Origin: Dictyophora rubrovolvata
Lineage: Eukaryota > Basidiomycota > Agaricomycetes > Phallales > Phallaceae
NCBI GenBank assembly: GCA_029959195.1
Contig: CP114118.1
Coordinates: 2,878,001-2,942,000, forward strand
Length of the DNA: 64,000 bases
Direction: 5' to 3'
Shown here one piece after another: positions 45,895-58,737 of this stretch; position 1 is the stretch's first letter; every line of letters starts with the position of its first letter. A program made the position numbers and the translations under genes. The notes under the pieces were generated by a model, which did no database searches, was not told the origin of the DNA, and worked only from the letters and a program-made list of their open reading frames with translations.

Positions 45895-47683
45895 ATGTCA
45901 TCTACACCCCTTAAGCGCAAACAAATTGCCACCGACTCGACTGAATGCAGCTCTGCTAAAAGACCGCGTGTCGAACCTAACAGCGAAGCTGGCGAGAGTA
46001 GCCAGCGTCCACATAGTGAAGACAGCGTCGCGGCATTGCATGCGAGATTGGAAGAAATGACAGACCGCTGCGCAAAATTAGAAAAGGTAAGGAAAAGTGA
46101 TACCGACTCTGTCCCCCTAGATATTCCTCTACTTGTTTTTCTCGTCCCTTCGTTTTCATCAACACAGTACTTACCAATTGATAGGAAGTCAGCATCAAAT
46201 CAGAAGCTCTGCAAAGGGTGAATGATCGTGTTCAATGTTCCATTTGCAAGGATGTTATGAGTAACCCATATACGTATGCACATATCCTCTGATTTTCCCC
46301 CTTTATCCGACTGACAACATTTCACACAGGCTGGAATGTGGACATTCCGCATGCCTGAGATGTTTAAGGAACTGTTTTATATCGTCACCCGAGCGCAGTG
46401 GATACCCGGTATACGGTAATCAAGATATTGTTTTGACGGACGATGATTCAGATGGCGAAGAGGAGAGTGGTGAGGGGACTGGACAACTCCAGTCCCAATC
46501 CCAACCCTTACTTCGACCTTCACGTCGTCGTCGTCGTTTCCGTTCCGTAGTCTCTTTTGCCAAAGAATGCCCTATTTGCAAAAGAATCATTAGACACAGG
46601 CCCGTAGTCGATTACACCCTCCGACACGTAATCGAGGATATACGTGCTACGCCTCCACCTCCAAAGGCTCTGATGGAAAGAGATCGGAGATGGGGACGGC
46701 GACGCGATGTCTGGAGGGGTATCTTTCCAACTGATCCCTATGCTGATAACCACCGACCAGAACGAAGGCAGGCTCCGGCTCCAGCTCCAGCTGCGGATAA
46801 TCAAAATCCGACTCGAAATGGAACTCCTCCCTTACCCGCTCCTTCTTTTACTTTCCAAATACGGCGTGATTTCAACCAACATCGAACGGAGAGAAGACCA
46901 CATCCTTACACTGCTGCAGATGCAGATGTACGGCTTCGTCGGCAGAGGAGGTTTGATCCTATGGACAGGCGAAACGGTGTGACTGGCGGGCCTACTTCCT
47001 CTCTGTTTACCAACTCAACCCCGGCTCTTGCTCCATCGCTATCGTCTTCCTCTTCACGCAATTTTTTACCTCTATCGTCGAGAATACCTGCAGAATCACA
47101 GCCAGAACCATCGGTGGAAGAACCCGAACCCGAACCCGGAGAGTTCGAACTCGGATTAGGATCAGGACGAATTTGGCACGACACTTCTTTATTGGCACCC
47201 GTACCGCTACTTCCCTTCCCTGATGACATTGTGAACTTCTCCCTCGAAGAAGCCGAAGTTGAGACTCTTCGAGCATCGTCCCCTCTTCCTCAATTAGAAG
47301 ATCTCCCTTCCTCCGAAAGCGCGCCGTCGGAACCCGACTCTCCTCAGCCGACAATTCAAGAAATCCTCCAAATTCTAAGACCTCAGTTCCGCCCGCTCTC
47401 AAACGCGAATGATTTCTCGCCTTCCACGTTTGACGAAGAAGCTGGGGTTAAAGAGACTGAGGGGATGTCTAGTGGTGCACAGGGACAGGAAACAGAAGCA
47501 AACCAAGACCACGACGAAGATGAGAATCTTCCTCTGATTCATGCTATGTTGCATGGCGAGAGTGCAAATACGGTGTCTGGGCCTGATTCCCCCGAGGTGG
47601 AGAGCTATCCCGTTTACATCGAAGAGTTGGAGTTGCTCGATGGTGGTGAAGGTGTTTGGCTTGGAGCCGACTTGGAGGATTAG
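45895..47683 (+). CDS. RING-finger protein, probable E3 ubiquitin ligase
   Basis: Exons join(45895..46086,46185..46273,46330..47683), 544 aa. N-terminal basic patch (LKRKQ, AKRPRV) and short coiled coil (ALHARLEEMTDRCAKLEK). Then a C3HC4 RING: VQCSICKDVMSNPYTLECGH, SACLRCLRNC, and the closing pair CPIC. Sixty-eight residues with an acidic run and an Arg run (SRRRRRFR) separate the sixth and seventh zinc ligands, longer than in ordinary RINGs. After the RING comes YTLRHVIEDI, as in fungal E3s resembling the RNF8/CHFR style, then a long disordered Pro/Glu/Ser-rich tail. Likely nuclear. The partner E2 and substrates cannot be read from sequence. Confidence 0.83.
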
Positions 47684-48059
47684 GATCGCGTGGTCAAGTT
47701 GTCGATCTAATTATGACATCAGTTTCTTCCTCCATTTTTCTCTTTCCTTTTTTCTTCTTCTGTTTTCCTCCTCACTCCCGTTTCTTCCTCCATTCCAAAA
47801 ACTAGAAACTCATCTATATTTTCCATCTCATTGCATTGTTTATCGCTTAAATTCCTTTTCTGATCCAGACATACCTAACTATCCTCACTTCGCTGTGCGC
47901 ACCTTAATCATAGGAAGCATTTTCCTTACATGCTGTACCATCACACCCCTTGTATTCTTTACACTGCATGTATCATTCTCATATCCTGTATTCTACCACT
48001 TTTTGTATCTTTATTTCAATCTGTCTTGTATTTCTGTCTTGTATTGGTTTATTTTGCCT
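47684..48059. other. 3' flank of the RING gene
   Basis: T-rich sequence with no supported gene. A 184-codon frame starting inside the RING gene runs through here but has no motif. Confidence 0.55.
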
Positions 48060-48061
48060 TA

Positions 48062-48285
48062 CAGCGCTTTTCAAAAGCTAAGGCGGGTCGGCTAAGAAAT
48101 TTCCCACCTGAGAACGAGGATTTCTCAAGCACTATGTAAGATAATTGCCTACTTTTTATTGCAATGGAATTGTATAACTTTTATCTAGCACTTGCCCATA
48201 TTTTTTGGGAGTTAATTGTGTTGAGTGTCTTAAAAAATCCAATATTTCAAAAACAGTCACCCGCCTTAGCTTTCAAAAAGCGCTG
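48062..48285. mobile_element. MITE with 27-bp inverted termini and TA duplication
   Basis: The termini at 48062-48088 and 48259-48285 are inverted copies with two mismatches in 27 (outer tip CAGCGCTTTT, inner part CTAAGGCGGGT). TA flanks both ends (48060-48061 and 48286-48287). The 224-bp body has no ORF. TA targets and CAG tips suggest a Tc1/mariner- or pogo-type non-autonomous element. Confidence 0.82.
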
Positions 48286-49838
48286 TAAATCGAAAAAATT
48301 ATCTTGCTTTCCGCTTCTCAGTGGCTTGATCACGTAACAAAGTCTCGTTCGATCCGCCATTTATCAGACTTGGTTTCAGTTAGTTCAACTTTCAAACAAA
48401 CCTGTTTCTGCACATTACACTTCTTCTAATCTTCCTAAACTGTCAGTGAAGTTCTTGGGGCTCCGTCGGGTATTTGGATGTCGTGCATTCAGAACAATGT
48501 CGCAAAAATCGAAATTAGTTTATTTAGGATTATAAACCTAATAAGGCCGTTAGACGCCGAGGCAGTTTATAATGCATTATAATGAATTCAAGGCTACGAC
48601 AAACCTGCAGCCGTGTTTATTAACTGAGTCGAGAGTTTTTTATTTAAAATCTACATAAAAAATTAAATGCCTGTTCTTTGTTTTTTTTTGGGGACTTTTT
48701 CGTCGTTAAGATCACAAGTTAGAGAGTAGTCTTCAAAACAGTATATTGAATGTATATAGTCTATATGCAGGAATGAAGTATTACTGATTATACTACTAAG
48801 GGTTACTACTACTAACATTTATTACTATTACTATTACTACCATTACTACCATTACTACTATTACTATACTACTATAATTACTACAAGTAGGGGCGACACG
48901 GCCGACGAAACATAGCCAAGTCCCGAGTTTATATAGGGAACCCAATATTGCGCACAGACCACCCTCTTTTGCTTGTGCAAAGAGGCATTAGCCGATTAAC
49001 CGATAAATAGATCTTAACCGATCATAGCGAAGGCGAAGCTGCAGCCCATTCATTGGGGAAAAGACCCGATTATAAACGCAGGCTGTATTAAACTAAGGTT
49101 AAATACATCGCGAAAGGAAAATTAACGCAAAATCAGAGCTGCATCAAGAAAATAAAGCCGGTTTGGATTATAAACCCATTTCGATTTTTGCGACAAAGAG
49201 CCAAACGTTGACTGACATCTGCTGATCTTCGATGACAAGGCGGAGTGATTTTCATTGCGCGATACGCCATGTGCTGCTATGAATTGTGAGTTTTCACTGG
49301 AGAGTAAGCTCTTTGTCAAGTTCGGCGGAACATATGTCCAAACATAGATGTCGAAATTAAATATGTATATAAATTATCGGATACATTCTAGTCAGAATAA
49401 GGTCGAGAAAGCCAGCAGAATGACAAACCAGAGGGGAAAGGGTATGAAGGTGCCGAAAATTCGTTATGTCAACGCAGGCATTGTGTGAAGTCTTCGTGAT
49501 GTAGACTACACAAGCTTCCAAAATAGACTAAGACGTTCAATAAGCAGAGTGGATGAATGTCTCGTTAAATTGAAAACTGAGGGAACTAGATACAAAAATG
49601 CTCGCTTTATATATCTTTTGAGACCCAATGGTTAAGTAATAAGAAAAAGAAAGACGAAGAAAGGAAAGGAAAGTTGAGTAAGGGGAATTGGATAAGAGTG
49701 ATTAACTAATAAGGGGAGGGCCGAGGCACTTGTAGGAGTCGATTCCCTTACACATTGACACAGAAGATCAAGCTGTGATTAGGACTTCTTACATAAAGCC
49801 TGAAACTGAGTGAACGAATATATATGTGCCTGGGCAAC
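48286..49838. other. Repeat-rich intergenic region
   Basis: No gene supported. Contains an inverted pair sharing 18 of 18 bases (48498-48515 and 49178-49195), several copies of GATTATAAACC-like sequence, and an ACT/ATT microsatellite. It may be a second inverted-repeat element. Confidence 0.45.
48791..48887. repeat. TAC/ATT trinucleotide microsatellite
   Basis: Imperfect runs of TACTACTAC and ATTACTATTAC for about 95 bp. Confidence 0.85.
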
Positions 49839-51934
49839 TTAAATATCTGGATGTTCCACGGCAATGACCGCCTCTTGTAATAACTTGGTTGCCTTTTCTG
49901 ACCTAGGCCGGAGTCGCATCTTAAAAGCCTTCGGGAAACTAGCAACAATCAATTGAGATAAAACCAAAGAGACGGGTTCGAAATTGCGGACCTGATGATA
50001 GTAGACGTGTATCCATGTTCGACTGGAATCTCGTTCCCATGCTCATCGAGCGCAGGCACAACATCACATGTCGCAAGTGTTGTCAAAATAATGGAGTAGA
50101 TCGTGCCCATGGCGAAGTTCTGGCCCACGCAAGCACGTCGACCAAAACCGAAGTTGAGATCCAAGACCTTCCTCATTTCCTCGTCTGAGTTATTATATCT
50201 GTCCGGATTGAATTTTTCAGGTTCAGGATACAGTTCGGGGTCATTTAACATATGCCTGCGAGTAATAGATTCAGTCTTCAGATGAATATCGAACACTGAA
50301 CCAGAGACAATGTACCAAACACCGATGAAGATCGTCGTCCCCTTGTGAATGAATGTTCCGTTGTATTCATCGTCTTCTGCTGTGGAACGGGGGAAGCCTT
50401 AAAAAATGAATCAAGAACGCCGCGATTATATATGGAATGAGGGAACATACCCAATGGTCCCGGTGTGTGCCAGCGGAAAATCTCTGCGACAATACTTCGG
50501 ATATATGGCAAGTCTTCTTTGTCCTCAATTGTGGGTAGTCTATCTTTTCCGACGACGGAATCAATTTCAGCTTGAGCGCGACGCTGGACATCAGGATGCA
50601 TGACCATTGCTAGGAAGAATGCCATGGCGGCGCAGATATTCTGGGACACACTTTAGATCGTACCGAAATAGAGATGCTAAGGGCGAAGTACAGTATCAAG
50701 GCCACCCGCCAACACTGAATACGCGGCCCATACGAGTTCTGCCTCGTCGTTCTCAGAGAATTGTCCGTCGCGGAGGTACGGGCTGAATAAGTTTGGCTGT
50801 AGTGTTTTTCCCGTTGCCTGAATAAAGCCAATTGAGCTGACCAACCAAGTGAATATTTCGTACATACCAGATTCTCTTTGTTCCATTGGTATGGTCTCCA
50901 GCATGCCTTATTCATAGCTTCTCGCCAGATTTCGGCTTTTTTATGGAATCCTGCGCCAGGAAACCAACTTGGCAGATACTTTACTGTGTTATATAGATCA
51001 ATAAGTTTGAAGGAAAACCGGAACACACTGCTGCGCACGTTGGGGAAATGTGTCAACCAGAAAAGCACCGGGAAGAGTGCCTTCGCCAAAGTACTCGAGA
51101 TGTTCTAAAGGTGCTTTCAAAAAAGGGTCTTCATGCGTTCGTGCATGATATCCGTAAAGCACTCTAATTATGATAACGCCAATTTGCCTGTTAAATGACG
51201 TCCAAGCATTGTTCGTGGGCATAGATGAGAATGCATTGACTGGGAAGGACGTACACTTTGAGCTGCCATTCCAATTCATCTGAGTGGGTCAGGAGATTAT
51301 TCACCAATATCTTTGCCTGTCCTTGCTGTAGTTCATAATAAGAAGGAAGCTTGCTAGGAGCAAATTCCGGTGCCACTAGTCGTCTCTGCGTCCTCCAGCG
51401 GCGATCGTTATAATCCTGCATTGAGAATGTGCGATCCATGCCTGCTCTAAAACAAGTAAAGACGGTCAAAACTGGAATAAATGTGGTGCTAAGACGTTTT
51501 TGCTACTAACAATTCTCCGGCCATGGTCTTCGATTATGACAATTAGATCTTCTAAAACTACCAGAAGAATACTCACAAGCTTGGATCTATCAGAATAAAT
51601 ATGTGCTCGTTTTTCCAACAATTCTTTAATCAATTCCCTCGAATGAATGACAATGGCTGGCGCTTGGAGAACGTTGAACTGAATAGCTTCTCCGCCTTTA
51701 AAAAAATGAATAACAGAATGCCAAGATTTTTTTTTCAGACACACCATACTGCTTTTGCCAGCGAGAGAACTCGAGCCACATCTCAGTCTTCGGCAATTGA
51801 TGAGCATTACCGAGCAATGGAAGTCTGGGCGGGCCTGGAAAGCGGCGATGTGGTCGAAATATCCTATAAAGCCAGGGAACAGCTACAAGAACGACGAAAG
51901 AGAGCGCAAGAACTGTTGAGAAACTGGTTACCAT
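49839..51934 (-). CDS. Cytochrome P450, CYP5037/CYP5144-like
   Basis: Exons complement(join(49839..49938,49992..50255,50316..50397,50451..50640,50692..50817,50868..50983,51039..51187,51255..51446,51511..51527,51577..51695,51745..51934)), 514 aa, all in frame. Membrane anchor VLALSFVVLVAVPWLY; proline hinge FPGPPRLPLLGN; the C-helix WRTQRRL; LKYLPSWFPGAGF; I-helix motif AGGLDT; ExxR in AEIFRW; PEPEKFNPDRY; heme loop FGFGRRACVG with Cys436. This is the O-methylsterigmatocystin-oxidoreductase-like type expanded in mushrooms; family name from memory. Substrate unknown. It is not adjacent to the terpene synthase (~40 kb away), and no biosynthetic core gene is next to it. Exon 9 in genomic order (51511-51527) is only 17 nt. 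Everything needed for activity is present. Confidence 0.92.
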
Positions 51935-54410
51935 GAGGAGTCCTCAGAAAAATAAATCGAGTAACGTGCGAAGGAATATTTATACAGGTCGAAAGCCCCA
52001 TGTATTACGCCCAACAGCTCCACATGGCCGTTTCACAGGACCCTGACTTACCCAGAACTTCAAACCCCCCCCGCTTATTTGAAGGTAAGAAATCATTTAT
52101 CCTCATTTTTCTGCATGACTTCCGAATGCTCGTGGAACAAGTCCTAATACAGGAAGTTGCCCTCTACTCCTTTTCTATCTTGAGTGATACCGCAGAGAGT
52201 TCAGGGTAGGTCAGGGTAGCTCCACGTGTCTATAATTATTCTTATTCGGAGCTAAAGCCATAAGTGTATGAGGCTATACGCGAATTCGACAATTGAGTCA
52301 CATGTCTCCTTTTCCCCTTATGTAGACAGAGACCGACAAGTCTTATAGGCGGAACAAGCAGAGCAGTTAGCATTTAGCATTGTTGTCACCGGAACTGCAT
52401 GAACAATCCTTAATTAAGTTGCGCCTGATAGGCACGCAACCGAAAACACAAACGATATCAATCACCGAACGCAACTACTTACTAGGACCGAGGAAAAGGA
52501 GGCGCGGCCACGTGGTGTGTGGAAGGATCAAAAAAATTGAGCCTCGTTATAACTTTTCTTTTTGGTGTACAAACAACCTTTTTCCTTTCGCTTAAACTAA
52601 ATAATCAAAACGGTACCCTAGTAGTACCCTATGAAATAGACGGTAAGGAATTGCCATGCAGACTAACCTGAAATGTACCTAGCTCCGCATTTACCCGCTT
52701 CCTGAAGATAGAATATGAGTATATTGTTAGCATAAGAAGGCGGAAGAAGTACATTTCCGTTAAATAACTCCACTTCTTAGATGCTCGGCCCTTCTGATCT
52801 GTCTGTAATAAAACCAGTTGTGCTTGTTCTTGAAGTCTGATCAATGTTGTCAATATTGACGTTGGCGGGTTGACTGTTAGATCGAATGATTCGTCAACCA
52901 TTCATTATGGACGTCTTAGAGGGACAAGACCTCTGGGCTATCCGGTCCATTTGGGGCATCGAAAACAACTTGGAAACATAGCGGCGTGCTAACTTTTGAC
53001 ATAGAGAGACCTTGCAGGCATCAGCCCCTCTCAACAAGCTAGTTTTGAGCCCGGAGTCGGAATATTGGCTTGACAAATATAATAATTCTTTGGGACAGGA
53101 TCCACTGCCGTTTTCAAAAACTTGGAAGTTATCTCCAACTAGCCGCCAAGTCTAAAGAAGGCGAGATAGGCTTGAATTTCGTACGCTTATAGACGATAGC
53201 CTGTTATAATGGGCTATACGTCGTGAAAAATGTCGGTGTACACACATCACTTTCTGGTGCTAAATACTAATAAGAGGATCGGATCAGTTTCATCTCTCGA
53301 CATCAAAAAGCACTTGCTCTTAGTGAAATATAAAGGTAAATATATGAGATTTGAATAACGACGGTACAAAAGGGAGGGGCGGTACAAGAGTCGCCGAGAG
53401 TCAGGTCCCTATACTAAGAGTTTATGAAGCTCTCGCCTATGTTCGGCAAAATGATATAGCCTTGTGCAAGCGTCGCGAGCTCTTTACTTGCAGCACTGGG
53501 AGCTTGCTAAAAAATAGTGATATAAATGATAAAAAGGTCATACCTTTGATGAATACTGCCAGATATTACGAATTGCTGTACCAATACTTTCTGCTCGATG
53601 TAGAGTCGTGTGTCGGAGGCCAAGGATTCGTCTAAGCTTAAGAATGTTTTCGGACTTGAGCTGGAAATGAGCATGAAAAACGAGCAGTGTTAAAGAGTAA
53701 CTGGAAAAGCTTTTGGATCATTAAGTATTTGGATATCAATCGTTGCTTTGAGTCTCTTTGGGGGATTGTCATTGCGAGCTATGAGCGCTTGAGCGCTGAG
53801 CTCATTGGGCTCTTGGAGGATTCAAGTTAAAAAAATTTCCAGTTGTTCCGGTAAATGAGAGCGTTCGAGGAGTCCAACGACGTACGATAAGAACTATCTC
53901 TCCGTGTTGAAACTGTCCAAGTTGAGAAAAAGAAATAATGTAACCAAGGTAACGGAGTGACATTTGTGTTTACACGTGTTGACGTGTCGTTACATGAGTC
54001 ACTTCTCGTACCGATTGCTCGCCTATATATTGTTTTGTTCCTTCAATGAGGTTATCACCTTCAAGCCTTTCTTGAGAGTTGAACGTTTTAAAGTCCACGT
54101 ACTATGAAGCAGGGAGCGTGTGGCACAAACCCCTTGGTTCGTCCTCCATTTTTCGTGTTCGTTTTGTCGTTGCAGCCTTTTCCAGTCTTTGAAAATTATA
54201 GCTGTGCTACATAATAACATTGTATGAATGTTTCTTTCGAACCAAACGTAACCTAAGTACCTTATGTTATACCATGGACACGCGAGTTTAGCGCTGAAAA
54301 AAATAACTTGGACTGGTCGTCGACTTATCGCCTCGCTCGATTTTCGTTTTGTCCAGCAGCTTTTGCCCACAACCTCCGTCCTGCGCCATGGACACAGTTT
54401 TGAAAGAATG
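51935..54410. other. 2.5 kb intergenic, nothing recognised
   Basis: Only unsupported short frames on both strands (for example 52629-53076 and 54023-54448, both minus). No inverted repeats or RNA genes noticed. It probably contains the P450 promoter at its left end. Confidence 0.5.
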
Positions 54411-54418
54411 TATATAAA
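54411..54418 (+). promoter_or_regulatory. TATA box of secreted Cys/Ser-rich protein gene
   Basis: TATATAAA lies 119 bp before the ATG at 54537, followed by a CT-rich leader (CTCTCTCTTATCTCTTAC), typical of strongly expressed fungal genes. Confidence 0.6.
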
Positions 54419-54536
54419 CCCATCACGCATGAGGTCAATTCCCCACAAATAACAACCTCTCTCTTATCTCTTACATCTAAAGCCAAGTGCTCTCAACCTC
54501 AACTACACAATTCTCTGCTCTCTTGTTTTGACAACA

Positions 54537-55808
54537 ATGCAACTTTCCAACATCTTTGTTTCTCTCTCACTCGTCACTGCTTCGACCTTGGCAGTCCCTC
54601 TACTAAACAAGCGAATCGCTCAAACCATCATCGATAGTGTCCAGCCTTGGGAAAACGCTTGCGATGCCGCTAATGGAGGTGCCCAGTGCAACCCCATCGC
54701 GGTCAACGCATCTAGTGCACTTCTTGCTGCTGCCGATCCTTGTGCACAACAAGATGCCGGCGACATCATGGTCAATGTCGCAAAGAGTCTCGCCAACAAT
54801 CAAGCCATGATAAACGCGGCCCAGATATTTGTTCAGCAACCCAGAAACTCGCCCAATGCTGTCGCTGTCAATTATTGTCAGCGTGCACCTCAGAATCCCG
54901 AGTTAAATGGCTTGTTCCAATGTCAGTTCCAGGGTGTCAATGAACAGCAATTCGCGAACGGTCAAGCTCTTGGTGGGCCTGGTACGATGCCTTTCGGACT
55001 CTCGGCTCCTGTAAATCCACTTGGTTCCTGTCTCGCCCACGCTCGAGGTCCAATTCCCGATGGTGTTCAGCTTTCCACGTTGGTGTCCAGCCCTGGAACT
55101 CCAGCAGCGTCAGCAGGTTCTGACTCGTCTTCCAAGTGAGTGCAGGCATTTTTTTTACTCCCGTTTAATCCTGTCTTACCTTGCATAATATTAGCTCATC
55201 CGCTGCATCCAACTCTACGTCATCCAACTCTTCGAATGATGCAGGAGATACCAGCTTCCCCCCATCTCAAAGTGACTTTGGTTCTGCAAACAGCTCGGCT
55301 CCAGTTTCTTCCACAAATGCCACTTCAACCGCCGCCGCCGCCGCTCCTGCCTTGGCCACCTCCGCCGCTGCTTCCAACGCCTCAAACGGTGGTGGTTTCC
55401 AATTGTCAAACGGTAAAAGCGCACAACATCAAAAGTACGTCGTTCTCTGTTCATTGATGAAGGGTTTTGTTCATATTTATTGTTTATTATTTAAAGTGCT
55501 CAGTTCGCTAATCTCACTGCCGATTCTACTTGCACTGAAGGACAACAAGCATGCGTTAATGGTGGATTCGCTCAAGTACGTCTCATATCTTCATCCACGT
55601 TTTGCAGCATTTAAACTCAACAATTTATTTCAACCCATAGTGCGTCGGTGGCAAATTCGCCATAACTATGTGCGCCGGTGGAACTCAATGTGCTGCTCTT
55701 CCACTTGTTAACAAGCCCGGAACTAGCATTGCCTGTACCACTCCAGCTGATGCTACCTCCCGTATCGCTAACACCGGTGCTACCGGAGGAATTACTGGTT
55801 CTTCTTAG
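54537..55808 (+). CDS. Secreted protein with C-terminal Cys-rich (CBM19-like) module
   Basis: Exons join(54537..55135,55195..55434,55497..55575,55641..55808), 361 aa. Signal peptide MQLSNIFVSLSLVTASTLAV, then LLNKR, a possible Kex2 site. The N-terminal domain (~25-185) has ENACDAANGGAQCNP, DPCAQQDAG and GLFQCQFQGVNEQQF. A Ser/Ala/Thr linker follows (~190-280). The C-terminal module reads CTEGQQACVNGGFAQCVGGKF, AITMCAGGTQCAALP, ACTTPADATSRI, a pattern seen in many secreted agaricomycete proteins and similar to chitin-binding CBM19. A wall- or chitin-associated role is inferred. The ATG at 54537 is used; a TTG three codons earlier only extends the frame. A TATA box and CT-rich leader point to strong expression. 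Confidence 0.85.
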
Positions 55809-56233
55809 AGCTATGACAACATTCTCACTGATACTTTTCCTACTCTCTTTAATATTTCTCTCTCATCTAATACCGTGCATTTCACACACTACCTTGTCAT
55901 TAAGTTGTATATTCCAACACGATATGTAGTTGATTACTATTATTATAATAGCAAATGCACACTTTTATTCCCTCACGCATTAATCTTGAGTCAATTGGAC
56001 CTCAGTCTCAGGCTGCACACAGTCGAACAACGCACTACCCATAGAGACAGCTGTAACTCTTTTCCAGGTACCTTATACCACGAACGATGAAGCTGATTAC
56101 AAAATCACAGAACAGGTTATCATTACGGCACTGCACATCACCCTCTCGAATGACGCCAGCTCGACTCCAGGAACATGGATGAACATAAAAAACATGAAAC
56201 AGCTAAAATCTAACCAAATTACAATTGACTGTA
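55809..56233. other. Convergent 3' intergenic region
   Basis: Between the 3' ends of the secreted protein gene (+) and the kinase gene (-). No gene recognised. Confidence 0.6.
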
Positions 56234-58737
56234 TTAAGGTAGTTGTCGAAGGTCTGTGATCACTTTATCCAATATGGAAACCAGGCCCTCATACGTAGCT
56301 TGCCCAAATGGACGAACGTCAAGTGGACCAGACAACCTAGTAGTTCCCATGTAACGATAAAGATTGATATAGAACTCGGTAAGTGGAGCCTCGAATGACT
56401 CCAGTAACGGCCGTCCGAACAATAATACTGGGGTCCAGGCAGACATCCTCACAATACGTATCTTATTTAAATCAACATAACCGAATATACTTTTGAAACT
56501 TTCCTTAAGCTTCTTGATTATTGCTTCATCGAGAATGTTGATATCTTGAAGAGGCCGCTCAACATATGCTAAACGTCGGAGCGTCGCATAATAAATAACC
56601 CAAACGAATGATTCAACGTCGTGGCAGATTTCATGTTTTATGGTGCGGTTCTCGGACATAGCCTCAACAAGCTCACAAGCCATAAATTGAACAGTACCCT
56701 GTAGTCATAATTAACTGAATATATCACTTGCCGTGCACGGCATCACGTACCGTCATAGGAGCACCACGTGGGACAGACGACCAGGTTGTGTGGGTCCTTG
56801 TCGCCGGAGGCGTCATAGTTCCACTAGGAGTAGGAACTGGAGGGACGGTTATTGTCCTCTGTGCTTCCAATTGCCGATCTTCAATTCTAGCAAACTCGAG
56901 ATCAGTCAGAAATCCTCTCTGTTCATCAGGAGCATTGGAGTCCAAAGATAACAACATGTTGCCGGCACTGACATCACGGTGCAGGATATTTATGTCGGTC
57001 AGGAATTTATGCCCTAATAAAACTCATGAGAATGAGTATATGAAAGTGGGAATTAAAAAAGGCATACCAGCCAGCGCAGCTCTTATACCAAGAAAGAGTT
57101 CCAAGAAATTATCAAATTCCCATAATGGACGTCCTATAGTCTTGAAAAAAACGCGATGTAGGATGGTCGTATCATTTTCCTGGTTACCCGACATATTTCG
57201 TAGGTTCGCTGTCGTGAGTTTGCGGTAATCCGGCAATGAAACATCTGCCCCTCCGGAGTGGTTGACTAATCCCTCGGGTCTCCCGAATGATTCTGGAGGT
57301 CCTCGCCGCTGTTTCTGTTCTCGTTCCCAATGCTTCTTCATTGCCTTCACGTGCTCGTAAATCAATGATTCTTGCGCTCGATCGCTTCTCCTCCAAGCCG
57401 ATTTCATAATCAAGAGTGATGTCGCAACATTCTGTGATGAACTCGGTGAATTCGTAACTTTCCAGACACTCGTACCGCGACCCATCAGAGACAGCGATGA
57501 CCAAATGGGCAGTCCAATTGTGTAATACGTAACACCGGCAGAGTTGATTGAATATGTAGGGTACTTGCCGAGTTTCTCAACTTCTTCATTGTAGGAGCGA
57601 TGGGTACGTGGGACCCGGGTGCTGTTCTGCGCATAAAGCCGGCATGCTTTGGAGAACGTATCATCGAGAGGAAGTTGCCTGACATTAGGGTCCATCCCTA
57701 ATTCATACTGAGTCATGTCACAAGAGAGACGTCTAATAACACGAATAAAGAGTTTGAAGTTTTCCCACATGTCTTCAATATGGGAAAACTCGACCCCGTC
57801 CCTATCAAAAATACCCACGCAGAATTTCCTACCAAAGATGAGCAGGCCAACGGAGAAAATTTGAAACGGTCTTGCAGACATGTGAAGTCGAGCGTAATCT
57901 GCAGCCTGAGCGGTAAAATCCGTCGGTGTGGGTTGCCGTGCACCGACTTGAACTTGAAGACCTTGGTTTGACGATGCTTTCAGCTCAACGAACGCCAGTC
58001 GACGACGCCATAAGCGTTTGCCACCGTTAACTTCGTACGTCGGGTTCCTTGGTCCCACCACTTCGCAGACAGTGAAGTCTGGGATAATTTGGGGGAAAGA
58101 AAATGTATCGCCTTCCGATGTAAGCTTAGAATCTTTAATAAAAACCCACTCTCTTTCGAACATGGCGGGTCCAGACGACCTGATCATTTCAAAGATTGAA
58201 TACTGAGCGGTTTTCAGAAAAATGGCTAATCGACTGATGAAAGACGGTAAGACTAACAAGTGGCTCCATCATCAATCTTTCTCGTCTTTTATTAACCTCC
58301 TTATAGTTTGTCTTTGCCGTTTCGGCCTCGGTGTATACGTTGGCTTCCTCCTCATCTAGTTCTTTGGGCGATCTACGGTCGGCAATGGAAACGAGTTTCA
58401 AAAGAGTTTCTTTGGACTCGGCAACCTTGGAGTTGGTGTTCAAAGATTTGATGCAATTCTCGACTAGATTGCCATCAACCTTATCGATACCCAGACGTTT
58501 GAAAACATTGAGGCTATTGAAATGCATACGCCCCTTCAGTTCATCCTTCAAAAATTGACGAACGTCTTTGGCATCGTATGAGGCGATACCAGGAGCACTG
58601 GCGAAACTTTGAGTAGCTGCACCAGGTTTCTGAGGTGAGAGTTCCATCGTCATAATAAGTGAGATTTCATCCCTAATGGCCTGTTTAAATACACTCACCT
58701 CTCTGTATAGATATCCACCTTCGGGATCACTAGCCAT
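56234..58737 (-). CDS. FunK1-type fungal protein kinase
   Basis: Exons complement(join(56234..56698,56751..57013,57068..58202,58258..58737)), 780 aa. Exons 1-2 hold the family's N-terminal region (FKRLGIDKV, ELKASSNQGLQVQ, QAADYARLHMSARPFQ, FSVGLLIFG). Kinase parts follow: GRGTSVWKV glycine loop, LLIMKSAW with the likely ATP lysine, HRDVSAGN catalytic loop (Asp552) and DLEFA (Asp576) in place of DFG, as usual in FunK1. Then the activation segment end GTVQFMACELVEAM and HDVESFVWVIYY. FunK1 kinases are expanded in multicellular mushrooms; substrates unknown. The first exon is uncertain: a GTGAGT after residue 13 could be a donor, or translation could begin at the later MTMEL. The core is intact. 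Confidence 0.88.

Noticed and set aside
54023-54448. 141-codon minus-strand frame
   Set aside because: Overlaps the TATA box and leader of the secreted-protein gene on the opposite strand and lacks motifs.
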